Assembly (NCBI RefSeq): GCF_000428885.1
Contig: NZ_AUAU01000010.1
Span: forward strand, 62,001-126,000
Length of the DNA: 64,000 nucleotides
Source of the DNA: Geothrix fermentans DSM 14018
GTDB lineage: Bacteria > Acidobacteriota > Holophagae > Holophagales > Holophagaceae
Reading direction: 5' to 3'
This document shows, one piece after another, positions 47,535-56,933 of this stretch. Under the pieces are notes generated by a model. That model ran no database searches and was not told the origin of the DNA. It saw only the letters and a program-made list of their open reading frames with translations. Within the stretch, counting starts at the first letter, position 1. Each line of letters begins with the position of its first letter. A program made the position numbers and the translations under genes.

Positions 47535-48032
47535 ATGCCGACATCGCCCCGTTTCTTCCAGAGCCCTGAAGCCTTTCTCGCGGCCGTGCCCCGGCCGGCG
47601 ACGCTGTGCTTCACCAACGGCTGCTTCGACCTGATCCATCCCGGCCACGTGCAGTACCTGGCCGAGGCCCGCGCCCTGGGCGACTTCCTCGTGGTGGGCC
47701 TCAACAGCGACGCCTCGGTGGCGCGCCTCAAGGGGCCCGGCCGACCCCTCCAGGACGAAGCCGCCCGAGCCGCCATCCTGCTGGGCCTGCGCAGCGTGGA
47801 TGCGGTGGTCCTCTTCACGGAGGACACGCCGCTGGAGCTCATCCGCGCCCTCCAGCCCGACGTGCTGGTGAAGGGCGGCGACTACACGCCGGACAACGTG
47901 GTGGGCCGCGAGATCGTGGAGGGCCGCGGCGGAAAGCTGGTGCTGATCCCCTTCCTGCCGGGGCACAGCACCTCGCGCATCGCCGAGCGGATCCGCAGCG
48001 GGCGCGGGGTCACGCTCGAACCCCGCGGATAG
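47535..48032 (+). CDS. rfaE2: D-glycero-beta-D-manno-heptose 1-phosphate adenylyltransferase
   Basis: This 165-residue nucleotidyltransferase makes ADP-heptose for the LPS core. [16 protein letters not shown] has the HxGH motif, followed by [18 protein letters not shown] and the [11 protein letters not shown] signature. It corresponds to the stand-alone second domain of HldE; no heptose kinase gene is next to it. I chose the ATG at 47535 because the earlier one overlaps the divergent FmdB start. Confidence 0.9.
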   Translation: MPTSPRFFQSPEAFLAAVPRPATLCFTNGCFDLIHPGHVQYLAEARALGDFLVVGLNSDASVARLKGPGRPLQDEAARAAILLGLRSVDAVVLFTEDTPLELIRALQPDVLVKGGDYTPDNVVGREIVEGRGGKLVLIPFLPGHSTSRIAERIRSGRGVTLEPRG

Positions 48033-48117
48033 ACCCTTCGGATGATCCGGTCGTGACAGTCATCCGCTAGGCTGGGGTCCGGCCTCGCTGACGAGGTCCG
48101 TTTTTGCCGGAGGTTTC

Positions 48118-48693
48118 ATGCGCCACCACGTCGCCCTCTCGCTCGCCCTTCTGGGCCTGCCTCTCGCCGCCCAGGACATCAACGGCGGCCTGCAGACCGG
48201 CCTGTCGCTGCCTGTGGGGGACCTGAAGGACAAGACCGATTTCGGCACCAACCAGTTCTTCGGCGCCCACATCGGCGGCCACCTCGACTTCAACCTCACG
48301 CCCCACCACCAGATCCGCGGCCACCTCACCTACCACAACATGCCGGGCTCCGGCTGGGGCGGCCCCGACGACTTCAAGAACGACTTCAAGATCCTCCAGT
48401 TCGGAGCCGACTGGGTCTACAACTTCCAGAGCCCGAACCAGGGCTGGTACACCATCGCCGGAGCCTCCCTCAACAGCGTCAAGAACGAATGGGACGCGGT
48501 CGGCTTCAGCGGCAGCGCCAGCCAGAGCGGCAAGCTGGGTCTCCGCGGCGGCGGCGGCTACACCTTCAACAAGATGTTCTCCCTCGAAGGCAGCCTGAAC
48601 CAGATCTTCGTGGACAAGAACGGCAGCGACGGCTTCGGCTTTGACACGGCCACCTGGGTCCAGGTGAGCGCGGTGTTCCGCTTCGGGCGGTAG
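48118..48693 (+). CDS. Predicted outer-membrane beta-barrel protein
   Basis: This 191-residue protein has a signal peptide (HHVALSLALLGLPLAAQ) and alternating hydrophobic/polar strands throughout. It ends in WVQVSAVFRFGR, close to the aromatic C-terminal beta signal. It is the size of an eight-stranded OmpW/OmpX-like barrel. Function is unknown. A clear terminator follows. Confidence 0.78.
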   Translation: MRHHVALSLALLGLPLAAQDINGGLQTGLSLPVGDLKDKTDFGTNQFFGAHIGGHLDFNLTPHHQIRGHLTYHNMPGSGWGGPDDFKNDFKILQFGADWVYNFQSPNQGWYTIAGASLNSVKNEWDAVGFSGSASQSGKLGLRGGGGYTFNKMFSLEGSLNQIFVDKNGSDGFGFDTATWVQVSAVFRFGR

Positions 48694-48710
48694 GCCGCTC
48701 CATCACCTAC

Positions 48711-48742
48711 GAAAAACGGGCCGCGGATGCGGCCCGTTTTTC
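48711..48742. terminator. Bidirectional terminator between the barrel gene and glnN
   Basis: GAAAAACGGGCCGC / GCGGCCCGTTTTTC form a perfect 14-bp stem with a 4-nt loop (GGAT). A-runs and T-runs on both sides make it functional in either direction for the two convergent genes. Confidence 0.88.
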
Positions 48743-48757
48743 GCAAGACGGAAGAAA

Positions 48758-50917
48758 CTACATCAACGGCGACAGCAGCTGCCAGTACTTCGGCAGGGGC
48801 CAGAGGTCGGCGTCGCAGGCCTCCTCCAGGTGGTCCAGCACTTCGCGCAGGGCGTGCTTGGCCTCGTTCACCTTGCTGCCGAAGGCCTCGGTGCGGGCAT
48901 GCAGGTCCTCGACCGCATCGGCGTCGGCCAGGGCAGCCTTCATGTTGCTGAGGCGCGCCTGGGCCTCGCCGGCCAGGGTGGCCTGGGCCTGGAGGGAGTC
49001 CTTCAGGGTCTCAGGCACGGCAATGCCGGCGGCGGCCAGGCGGCCCAGGCTCTTGGCCCGGGCGCCCAGGTCCGCCGTGATGGAGGGCAGGATCTGTGTC
49101 TCCGCCATCTCGCGCAGGACCTGGGTCTCGATGGCGATGGCCTTCTGGTACTGCTCGTGGCGGATGTGGATGCGGGACTCCAGCTCGCCTTCGGAGAGGA
49201 TGCCGGACCTGGTGAACACGGCCTTGGCGGCCGGCTGCTCCCAGATGTGGAGGGCGGCCACCGTGTCCTTGGCGTGGGGCAGGCCGCGGCGCTCGGCTTC
49301 TGCCTTCCACTCCTCGGAGTAGCCATTGCCCTCGAAGCGGATGGCTTTGGTCTCGATGATGGCCTGCCGCACCACGGACAGAACGGCGGCGCGGTGCTCC
49401 TTGCCGGCCTTGATCTCCGCGTCGAGCTTGGCGTTGAGCCCCTCCAGGGCCTCGGCCACGGCGGCGTTGATCACCGTCAGCGGCAGGGCGATGGGCTGGC
49501 TGGAGCCCACGGCGCGGAACTCGAACTTGTTGCCCGTGAAGGCAAAGGGGCTGGTGCGGTTGCGGTCCGTGGCGTCCTTCTCGATGCGGGGCAGGTTGCC
49601 GATGCCGAGGTCGAGGATGCGCTGGGTGGAGGCGTCCGCCGCATCGCCCTTCTCGATGGCGTCGAGGATGTGGTTCAGCTGGGCGCCGAGGAAGGCGGAC
49701 ATGATGGCCGGGGGCGCCTCGTTGGCGCCCAGGCGGTGGTCGTTGCCGGCGCTGGCGATGGCGGCGCGGAGGAGGCCGCCGTGGGTGTGGATGGCCTTCA
49801 GGGTGGCGCTGAGGAAGTAGAGGAACTGCAGGTTCTCCTCGGGGGTCTGCCCGGGCTCCAGCAGGTTCTGGCCCTCATCGGTGGCCAGGCTCCAGTTCAC
49901 GTGCTTGCCGCTGCCGTTGACGCCCGCGAAGGGCTTCTCGTGGAGCAGGATGGCCAGGCCGTGCCGCTCGCCCACGGACTTGAGGATCTCCATGAGCAGC
50001 TGGTTGTGGTCGCTGGCGATGTTGGCGGCCTCGTAGATGGGCGCGATCTCGAACTGGTTGGGGGCCACTTCGTTGTGGCGGGTCTTGGCGGGGATGCCGA
50101 GCTTGAAGCACTCCAGCTCCACCTCCTGCATGAAGCCCAGGACGCGCTCCTTGATGCTGCCGAAGTAGTGGTCCTCCAGCTCCTGGCCCTTGGGCGGCTT
50201 GGCGCCCTGGAGGGTGCGGTTGGCGAACATGAGGTCGGGCCGCTGCTGGGCCAGCTCCAGGTCCACCGCGAAGTACTCCTGCTCGGGGCCGCACTGGGCC
50301 ACCACCGCCTCGGCGGTCACGCCGAAGTGGGCCAGGCCCTCGATGGCACGCTTGGAGACCGCCTCCATGGAGCGCAGCAGGGGCACCTTGTGGTCCAGGG
50401 CCTCCCCGTGGTACCCCACGAAGGCCGTGGGGATGCAGAGGGTCTTGCCGATGGGCCCTTCGATGAGGAAGGCCGGGCTGGCGGGATCCCAGGCCGTGTA
50501 GCCCCGGGCCTCGAAGGTGGCGCGCAGGCCGCCCGAGGGGAAGGAGCTGGCGTCGGGCTCGCCCTGGATCAGCTGGCTGCCGCTGAACCGCTCGATGACC
50601 TGGCCCGGCTCGTCCCAGGCAATGAAGGCGTCGTGCTTCTCGGCGGTGGCGCCGGTCATGGGCAGGAACCAGTGGGTGAAGTGGGTGCAGCCCTGTTCCA
50701 GCGCCCAGTCCTTCATGGCCTGGGCCACGCTCTTGGCCACGTCGGGGGACAGGGGCTCGCCCCGCTTCAGCGCCTGCCGGTAGGCCTTGTAGACATCCTT
50801 CTGCAGGCGGTCGCGCATGGTGCGCTCGCTGAAGGTGTTGCAGCCGAAGTACTGGCTGATCTTGGTCTGGTCCAGCCGTGAGATGCTGGAAGTGTCTGGC
50901 GCCGGCGCCTTGGCCAT
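48758..50917 (-). CDS. glnN: Glutamine synthetase, type III
   Basis: This 719-residue enzyme (the GSIII class, about 720-730 aa) makes glutamine from glutamate, ammonia and ATP. Recognisable segments: CGPEQEYFAVD, RHNEVAPNQFEIAPIYE, GVNGSGKHVNWS and AGNDHRLGANEAPPAIMSA, plus GNKFEFRAVGSSQP. The C-terminal ~180 residues are a helical region characteristic of type III. The ATG at 50917 follows a GGGGGG-rich ribosome site. It is divergent from nadA. Confidence 0.95.
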   Translation of the reverse strand: MAKAPAPDTSSISRLDQTKISQYFGCNTFSERTMRDRLQKDVYKAYRQALKRGEPLSPDVAKSVAQAMKDWALEQGCTHFTHWFLPMTGATAEKHDAFIAWDEPGQVIERFSGSQLIQGEPDASSFPSGGLRATFEARGYTAWDPASPAFLIEGPIGKTLCIPTAFVGYHGEALDHKVPLLRSMEAVSKRAIEGLAHFGVTAEAVVAQCGPEQEYFAVDLELAQQRPDLMFANRTLQGAKPPKGQELEDHYFGSIKERVLGFMQEVELECFKLGIPAKTRHNEVAPNQFEIAPIYEAANIASDHNQLLMEILKSVGERHGLAILLHEKPFAGVNGSGKHVNWSLATDEGQNLLEPGQTPEENLQFLYFLSATLKAIHTHGGLLRAAIASAGNDHRLGANEAPPAIMSAFLGAQLNHILDAIEKGDAADASTQRILDLGIGNLPRIEKDATDRNRTSPFAFTGNKFEFRAVGSSQPIALPLTVINAAVAEALEGLNAKLDAEIKAGKEHRAAVLSVVRQAIIETKAIRFEGNGYSEEWKAEAERRGLPHAKDTVAALHIWEQPAAKAVFTRSGILSEGELESRIHIRHEQYQKAIAIETQVLREMAETQILPSITADLGARAKSLGRLAAAGIAVPETLKDSLQAQATLAGEAQARLSNMKAALADADAVEDLHARTEAFGSKVNEAKHALREVLDHLEEACDADLWPLPKYWQLLSPLM

Positions 50918-51231
50918 GTGTCCCCCCTTTGGACGTGGTGAAAGATGACTGTAAATACAAAAGGACCGATGTCCGCCCCTCAGGGGCAGCCATCGGATTC
51001 CCATGTCCACCTGGATCCTGCGATCCATACCCAGGGTAGCGCAACCCCAGGGGCCGATACAGGTTTTCCTGCCGGGGAAAGGGCCCTTTCCCTCCTCGGC
51101 GGCCTCCAGGCCCGTCAGGGGGGGCTGCCCCGCCCCGCCGCCCTGGCTTGGGAGCGCGCCGTTTTTGCCGAGGTGTTCGATCACCCGGAGCCCGGGCTCC
51201 GGATCCGCCGCTTTCTGGACAAGGACCTAAA
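50918..51231. other. Divergent region between glnN and nadA
   Basis: This is a 314-bp space with an AT-rich patch close to glnN (TGTAAATACAAAAGG, about 50950-50965) that probably belongs to its promoter. GACCGATGTCCGCCCC and GGGGCAGCCATCGG lie inverted at 50971-50997. An open frame on the plus strand runs to 51235 and overlaps the nadA ATG (ATGA); see findings. No confident gene is called. Confidence 0.5.
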
Positions 51232-52209
51232 ATGAGTGCCATGGACCTGACCGCCCCCTACGTCCCCGACCTCGAAAGCATCCCCACGGGGATCGACCTC
51301 CCCGCCGAGATCCGGCGACTCAAGGCCGAGCGCCGGGCCGTGCTCCTGGCCCACTACTACCAGGAGCCTGAGATCCAAGACCTGGCCGACTTCGTGGGTG
51401 ACAGCCTCCAGCTCAGCCAGCAGGCGGCCAAGGCCGACGCGGACGTCATCGCCTTCTGCGGCGTCCACTTCATGGCCGAGACCGCCAAGATCCTCAACCC
51501 GGCCAAGACGGTGGTGATCCCGGACATGGATGCCGGGTGCAGCCTGGCGGACCGCTGCCCGGCCGACTACTTCGAGGCCTGGCTGAAGCAGTACCCCGAC
51601 CACGATGTCGTCAGCTACATCAACTGCTCCGCGGGCGTGAAGGCCCTCAGCACCGTCATCTGCACCAGCAGCAACGCGGTGCGCGTGGTGGAGAGCCTCC
51701 CGAAGGACCGCAAGATCGTCTTCGCCCCGGATCGCCACCTGGGCAAGTGGGTCATGCAGCAGACGGGCCGGGATATGGTGCTCTTCCCCGGCTTCTGCAT
51801 CGTCCACGAGCAGTTCACGGCCAAGCGCCTGGCGGCCCTGAAGGCCCAGCACCCGGAGGCCAAGCTCATCGCCCACCCCGAATGCGACGCCACCGTGAGC
51901 CAGCTGGCGGACTTCGTGGGCAGCACGGCGGCCCTGCTGAACTTCGTGGCCAAGGACAGCGCCAAGGCCTTCATCGTGGCCACGGAGGCCGGCATCCTCC
52001 ACCAGATGCGCCAGCGCCGGCCCGACGCCGAGCTGATTCCCGCCCCGGCGGACAGCGGCTGCAACTGCAGCCTCTGCCCCTACATGAAGCTCAACAGCCT
52101 GGAGAAGCTCTACCTCTGCCTGCGGGACCTGAAGCCGGAGATCCGCCTGGACGAGGCCACCCGGGTGAAGGCCCTCAAGCCCCTGGAGCGCATGCTGGCC
52201 CTGGGCTGA
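51232..52209 (+). CDS. nadA: Quinolinate synthase
   Basis: This 325-residue [4Fe-4S] enzyme condenses iminoaspartate with dihydroxyacetone phosphate in NAD synthesis. The cluster cysteines fall in [26 protein letters not shown] and [30 protein letters not shown] is the N-terminal signature. AAGGA lies 6 nt before the chosen ATG. No nadB or nadC is adjacent. Confidence 0.95.
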   Translation: MSAMDLTAPYVPDLESIPTGIDLPAEIRRLKAERRAVLLAHYYQEPEIQDLADFVGDSLQLSQQAAKADADVIAFCGVHFMAETAKILNPAKTVVIPDMDAGCSLADRCPADYFEAWLKQYPDHDVVSYINCSAGVKALSTVICTSSNAVRVVESLPKDRKIVFAPDRHLGKWVMQQTGRDMVLFPGFCIVHEQFTAKRLAALKAQHPEAKLIAHPECDATVSQLADFVGSTAALLNFVAKDSAKAFIVATEAGILHQMRQRRPDAELIPAPADSGCNCSLCPYMKLNSLEKLYLCLRDLKPEIRLDEATRVKALKPLERMLALG

Positions 52210-52264
52210 TCGCAAGGATGCGGTTGCGCCGCTAAGCTGGCAGGAACCCTCCTGCCGAGTCCCC

Positions 52265-53839
52265 ATGTACCGCCATCGCGCCTCCCGCTTCCGCACCCTC
52301 CACCCGGGCCTGGGCCCCTCCCGCTGGCAGCGGCTGCAGCAGCGCAGCGGCATCGTCCTGCTGCTCCTGGCGGGGCTGCTGACGGCGGCCATGCTCTTCT
52401 TCGCGCCGCGCTACTACATGATGGATCAGCTGGGCACGGCCCAGCAGGCCTACATGGAAGCCCACTGGGTGGACTTCGAGGCGGTGGAACGGCACTGGAA
52501 GAGCCTGCCGATCCTCCACAGCATCCAACGGGGCGACGAGGAAGATGTCCGCCGCTTCCTCGGCGACCAGCCCCTGGTGGTGGCTCTGCTGGACCGCTTC
52601 GAGGGCCGCCATCTCTGGATCCGCGAGGGCGACCGCCTGGTGCCCCCCGGGGATCCCGCCCAGGCGCAGCAGTACCTGGGGTGGATGACCCATGCCGAGA
52701 TGGCCCAGCGCTTCGAGTGGAACCCGCCCCGGGAGCAGGATCCCGACTTCGGGAAGGTGGCCACGGTCGTCCTGCTGTCGGACCGCTGGCTGGTGATCAA
52801 GCGCTGGCGGCCCGGCACCCCGGAAGTGGAGCGCGAGCTGAGCATCGCCCTGGGCCCCCGCCCGGCCCTGCGCATGGGCCTGCTCCGGGAGTCGGACGCC
52901 ATGCGCAGCAGGGACCTGAAACCCCAGCCCTGGGGGGCCCAGCCCTACCTCCAGGCTGACCCCCAGAGGCTCGTGGCCCTGCCCCAGGGATCCATCACCA
53001 AGACCAACGCCTTCGGCGAGGGCTGGTCCCTGGGTGGCGTGGCCTTCGACGATGACCAGGCGGCCTTCCGCCGGACCCTGAAGTCCCAGCGGCGCCTGGT
53101 CACGGGGGCGGCGCTCTTCGTGGGCCTGGCCATGCTGCTGGGGCTCTGGCTGCGGCACCGGACCCGGCGGAAGTCCGAGCTGGACGCCGACCGCATGGCC
53201 TCCATGACCCACAGCCTGAAGACCCCGCTCGCCATCCTCAAGTTCCGCTGCGACTCCCTGCGCCTGGGCCGCCTCAGCCCCGAGCGGGCCGACGAGGAGC
53301 TCCTCAAGATCGGCGAGGAGGTGGACCACCTCACCACCATCATCGAGACGGGCCTGCGGGTCATCCGGGGCGGCGGCGCCTCCGGCCCCCACGGCCTGGC
53401 CACGCCGGACTGGATCCGCGAGGTGGTGGAGGACCTGCGCCCCGGCTTCGAGGTCGAGGGCCGGCCCCTGGAGATCCGGCTGGCGGGGACCCCGGGGCGG
53501 GCCCCGCTGCCCTCGCTGCGGTCGGCCCTGCTCACCCTGGTGGAGAACGCCCTGACCCACGGCGGGGGGCGAGTCACCCTGGAGTCCTGGCGGACCCGCC
53601 GCCGCCTCTGCATCCAGGTGAGCGACGAAGGCGAGGGCCTGGAGCCCCACCAGGTCAAGGCCCTGGGCAAGCCCTTCCAGCGCCTGCGGTCCAAGGGGAA
53701 GGAGGGCTTCCTGCGCGAGGGCCAGGGACTGGGTCTGAGCCTCCTGGTGCAGGTGGCCGAGCAGGAAGGCTGGGGCCTCTCCTTCACATCGGCCCCTGGC
53801 GAGGGGTTCTCCGCCCTGCTGGAGGTCCCCGCCGCCTGA
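52265..53839 (+). CDS. Sensor histidine kinase, membrane-bound
   Basis: This is a 524-residue inner-membrane sensor. TM1 (about 28-48) and TM2 (about 279-298) bracket a ~230-residue periplasmic domain that I do not recognise. Then come the H-box MASMTHSLKTPLAIL, N-box LVENALTHGG, G1 VSDEGEGL and G2 EGQGLGLSLL. The periplasmic domain and the neighbouring exported cytochrome suggest sensing of an extracytoplasmic cue. Its likely partner is the response regulator at 54862, although the cytochrome gene lies between. Confidence 0.9.
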   Translation: MYRHRASRFRTLHPGLGPSRWQRLQQRSGIVLLLLAGLLTAAMLFFAPRYYMMDQLGTAQQAYMEAHWVDFEAVERHWKSLPILHSIQRGDEEDVRRFLGDQPLVVALLDRFEGRHLWIREGDRLVPPGDPAQAQQYLGWMTHAEMAQRFEWNPPREQDPDFGKVATVVLLSDRWLVIKRWRPGTPEVERELSIALGPRPALRMGLLRESDAMRSRDLKPQPWGAQPYLQADPQRLVALPQGSITKTNAFGEGWSLGGVAFDDDQAAFRRTLKSQRRLVTGAALFVGLAMLLGLWLRHRTRRKSELDADRMASMTHSLKTPLAILKFRCDSLRLGRLSPERADEELLKIGEEVDHLTTIIETGLRVIRGGGASGPHGLATPDWIREVVEDLRPGFEVEGRPLEIRLAGTPGRAPLPSLRSALLTLVENALTHGGGRVTLESWRTRRRLCIQVSDEGEGLEPHQVKALGKPFQRLRSKGKEGFLREGQGLGLSLLVQVAEQEGWGLSFTSAPGEGFSALLEVPAA

Positions 53840-53965
53840 TCCGCCGGCCCCGGCCGCCCCTTGGATTCCACTGGCCTGGCATCTTCAAAGATGACTGGAA
53901 TCACGGGCTTCGCCCCATCCCAAGCCCTACCATCAGGGCGGGCGATGTCTGCCCGGGGGGATGTC

Positions 53966-54766
53966 ATGGTACGCCCGTGGATCGGTCTGGTGGTCTTGAG
54001 CCTGGGTGTGGTCGCTGCGGAGCCGCCCAAGCCTGTCCGGGTGCCCCTGAAGGCGCCGCACGAATCCACCATCCCCGAAGGTCCCGTGGGCGAGGCCATC
54101 CGCCTGGGCCAGAAGGTCTTCACGAACACCCCGCTGCACGCCCCCAAGTACTCCGGCAACGCCCTCAGCTGCAGCAGCTGCCACCTGGACGCGGGGAAGG
54201 CGCCCCATGCAGCGCCCATGGTGGGCCTGTGGGCCTCCTTCCCCACCTACCTGCCCCGGGCCGGCCGCGTGGGGACCATGGAGGACCGCATCAACGGGTG
54301 CTTCCTGCGCTCCATGAACGGCAAGCCCCTGCCCACCGGCAGCGAGGAGATGCGCTGCCTGCTCGCCTACGTCTGGTGGCTGTCCAAGGATGTGCCCGTG
54401 GGCGCGGAAGTCGTGGGCCGGGGGAACCCGCCCCTGCAGGCTCCGGCCCCTGCGGATCCGGAGCGGGGCAAGGCCGTCTATGCCCGGGCCTGCGCGGCCT
54501 GCCACGGCGAGGATGGGCTGGGCTCGGCGGATGTCCCGCCGCTCTGGGGCCCCCGGTCCTTCAACCTCGGGGCCGGCATGGCCCGGACCAGCAAGGCCGC
54601 GGCCTTCGTGAAGGCCAACATGAGTGGGCTGGGCGGGTCGGACCCCCTCAGCGCCCAGGACGCCTACGATGTGTCCGCCTACTTCACGCACCAGCCCCGC
54701 CCGGACTTCCCGGACAAGGTGAAGGACTGGCCCAAGGGCGGGAAGCCCGCGGACAGCCGTTACTGA
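53966..54766 (+). CDS. Dihaem cytochrome c, thiosulfate dehydrogenase (TsdA)-like
   Basis: This is a 266-residue exported protein with a signal peptide (WIGLVVLSLGVVAAEP) and two haem c sites, CSSCH and CAACH. The first half reads LSCSSCHLDAG... TMEDRINGCFLRSMNGKPLP, the TsdA pattern. In TsdA a Cys about 40 residues after the first haem His is the unusual axial ligand, and the Cys in RINGC lies 39 residues on here. TsdA oxidises thiosulfate to tetrathionate or works in reverse; other roles are possible. The start at 53966 follows a GGGGGG stretch. It is placed between sensor kinase and regulator genes. Confidence 0.82.
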   Translation: MVRPWIGLVVLSLGVVAAEPPKPVRVPLKAPHESTIPEGPVGEAIRLGQKVFTNTPLHAPKYSGNALSCSSCHLDAGKAPHAAPMVGLWASFPTYLPRAGRVGTMEDRINGCFLRSMNGKPLPTGSEEMRCLLAYVWWLSKDVPVGAEVVGRGNPPLQAPAPADPERGKAVYARACAACHGEDGLGSADVPPLWGPRSFNLGAGMARTSKAAAFVKANMSGLGGSDPLSAQDAYDVSAYFTHQPRPDFPDKVKDWPKGGKPADSRY

Positions 54767-54861
54767 ACCAAGGCCCGCACTAGGAAATTGCAGCCGATCT
54801 TACTTGCCTTTCCAAGGCGAGGTGGCATCTTGGATGGAGCACGATCCTTGAGCGAGATGCC

Positions 54862-55584
54862 GTGATCCACATCCTCGTGGTGGAGGATGAGCCGTCCCTC
54901 TGCCAACTCCTCGTCAACAACCTGAGCTTCGAAGGCTACTCCGTGGAGGCGGTGGAGGACGGTGTGCCCGCGCTGGCGGCCCATGGGGCCCGGCGGGCGG
55001 ACCTCATCGTCCTGGACCTGATGCTGCCCCAGCTGGACGGCTTCGAGGTGCTCCGCACCCTGCGGGAGCGGAAGGACGAAGTGCCCGTACTCCTCCTCAC
55101 CGCCCGGGGCGAGGAATCCGACCGGGTGCGGGGCCTGAGCCTGGGGGCGGACGACTACCTGGTGAAGCCCTTCTCCGTGCTGGAGCTCATGGCCCGGGTG
55201 AAGGCCATCCTCCGCCGGACGCGCCCCGTGGACCGCCCCGCCCGGCTGCGCTCGGGCCCCTTCCGCTTCGACCTGCCCCGCCTGGAGGCCCGCCGGGAGG
55301 ACCGGCCCCTGGAGCTGACCCCCCGTGAGTTCCGGCTGCTGGAGATCCTCATCACCCATGCGGGCCGCACCCACAGCCGCAAGGAGCTGCTCCAGCTGGC
55401 CTGGGAGCCGGATGCGCGCCCCAGTGCCCGGACGGTGGACGTCCACATCGCCAACCTGCGGCGCAAGCTGGGCGAGGAGCTGGGCTCGCCCTGGATCACC
55501 ACCGTGGGCGGCGAGGGCTACCGCTGGACCACGCCCGTGGAGCCGGACGCGGAGCCGGAGGGCGAGGCCAAGCGGGTAGACTGA
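54862..55584 (+). CDS. OmpR/PhoB-family response regulator
   Basis: This is a 240-residue two-component regulator. The receiver domain (1-120) has the acidic pair VEDE, the phospho-acceptor Asp in IVLDLMLP, Thr in LLTARG and Lys in LVKPFS. The winged-helix DNA-binding domain (about 135-228) ends RTVDVHIANLRRKLGE..ITTVGGEGYRW. The start is GTG with a weak ribosome site. It probably pairs with the histidine kinase at 52265-53839. Confidence 0.93.
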   Translation: MIHILVVEDEPSLCQLLVNNLSFEGYSVEAVEDGVPALAAHGARRADLIVLDLMLPQLDGFEVLRTLRERKDEVPVLLLTARGEESDRVRGLSLGADDYLVKPFSVLELMARVKAILRRTRPVDRPARLRSGPFRFDLPRLEARREDRPLELTPREFRLLEILITHAGRTHSRKELLQLAWEPDARPSARTVDVHIANLRRKLGEELGSPWITTVGGEGYRWTTPVEPDAEPEGEAKRVD

Positions 55585-55599
55585 TCGCCTCGAGGTCCG

Positions 55600-56928
55600 A
55601 TGTCTCCCTGGAATCCCCACAGCTGGCAGCGCTTCCCCGCCCAGCAGCAGCCCGTCTACGACGACCTCTCGGAGGTGGAGGGCGTGCTGGCCCGCCTGCG
55701 CCGCATGCCCCCCCTGGTGGTGCCCCAGGAGGTGGACCGCCTCCGGGGCCTCCTGGCCGAGGCCGCCGCGGGCCGGCGCTTCCTCCTCCAGGGCGGCGAC
55801 TGCGCGGAGCAGTTCAAGGACTGCACGGCGGAGTCCATCGCGGGCAAGCTGCGTGTGCTGCTCCAGATGTCCGTGGCCCTCACGCACGGCGGCCGGAAGC
55901 CCGTGGTGCGCGTGGGCCGCATCGCCGGCCAGTTCGCCAAGCCCCGCAGCAAGCCCACGGAGACCGTGCGCGGCCGGGAGCTGCCCAGCTACCGCGGGGA
56001 CCTTGTGAACGGCCTGGAGGCCGACGAGGCCGCCCGCCGTCCCGACCCCAGCCGGATGCTGGAGGCCTACTTCCACGCCTCGGCCACCTTGAACCACCTG
56101 CGTTCCCTGGCCGCCGGCGGCTACGCCGACCTCCACCACCCCGAGCGCTGGGAGCTGCCCGGCGAGGCGGGGCGGGTGCCCGAGTACCGGCGGACCCTGG
56201 ACCAGGTGAAGGAGTCCCTGGACTTCCTGGAGGCCCTGGGCGGCGTGCAGCGCGACGCGCTGGAGCGCATCGACTTCTACACCAGCCACGAGGCCCTGCT
56301 CCTGCCCTACGAGGAGGCCCTCACCCGCTGGGTGGGAGAGACTTCGGCCTACTACAACCTGGGGGCCCACACCCTCTGGGTGGGGGAGCGCACGCGCCAG
56401 CTGGACGGCGCCCACGTCGAGTACCTCCGCGGCCTCCGCAACCCCATCGGGGTGAAGGTGGGCCCCAGCGCCACGCCGGAGCATCTCGTGGCCCTGCTGG
56501 ACCGCCTGGACCCCGATCGCGAGCCCGGCCGCATCACCCTCATCTCCCGCTTCGGCGCCGCGAAGATCCAGGCGGCCCTGCCGCCCCTGCTGGCGGCCGT
56601 CCAGGCTACGGGACGCCCCGTGCTCTGGAGCTGCGACCCCATGCACGGCAACGGGGTGGAGAGCGCCCAGGGCCTCAAGACCCGCGACTTCGGCGCCATC
56701 CTCTCGGAGCTGCGCCAGGCCTTCGAGCTCCACCGCGCCCACGGCTCCCACCTGGGGGGCGTCCACATCGAGCTCACGGGCGAGCCCGTCACCGAGTGCA
56801 CCGGCGGCAGCGAGGGCCTCTCCGAGGCCGACCTGGCCAAGGCCTACGAGACCGGCTGCGATCCCCGCCTGAACGGCTCCCAGAGCCTGGAGATGGCCTT
56901 CCTCATCGCGGAGATGATGCGGGGCTGA
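55600..56928 (+). CDS. DAHP synthase, class II
   Basis: This 442-residue enzyme starts the shikimate pathway by joining PEP and erythrose 4-phosphate. The class II (plant/actinobacterial type) signatures are LLQGGDCAEQFKDC with the metal-binding Cys, VRVGRIAGQFAKPRS, WSCDPMHGNG, and GVHIELTGEPVTECTGG. GAGG lies 4 nt before the ATG. It starts 15 bp after the response regulator but is unrelated in function. Confidence 0.95.
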   Translation: MSPWNPHSWQRFPAQQQPVYDDLSEVEGVLARLRRMPPLVVPQEVDRLRGLLAEAAAGRRFLLQGGDCAEQFKDCTAESIAGKLRVLLQMSVALTHGGRKPVVRVGRIAGQFAKPRSKPTETVRGRELPSYRGDLVNGLEADEAARRPDPSRMLEAYFHASATLNHLRSLAAGGYADLHHPERWELPGEAGRVPEYRRTLDQVKESLDFLEALGGVQRDALERIDFYTSHEALLLPYEEALTRWVGETSAYYNLGAHTLWVGERTRQLDGAHVEYLRGLRNPIGVKVGPSATPEHLVALLDRLDPDREPGRITLISRFGAAKIQAALPPLLAAVQATGRPVLWSCDPMHGNGVESAQGLKTRDFGAILSELRQAFELHRAHGSHLGGVHIELTGEPVTECTGGSEGLSEADLAKAYETGCDPRLNGSQSLEMAFLIAEMMRG

Positions 56929-56933
56929 CCCCC

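Noticed and set aside
50945-51235. Confident small gene upstream of nadA
   Set aside because: No ribosome site or credible start, and the first half overlaps the probable glnN promoter; kept only as a low-interest finding.
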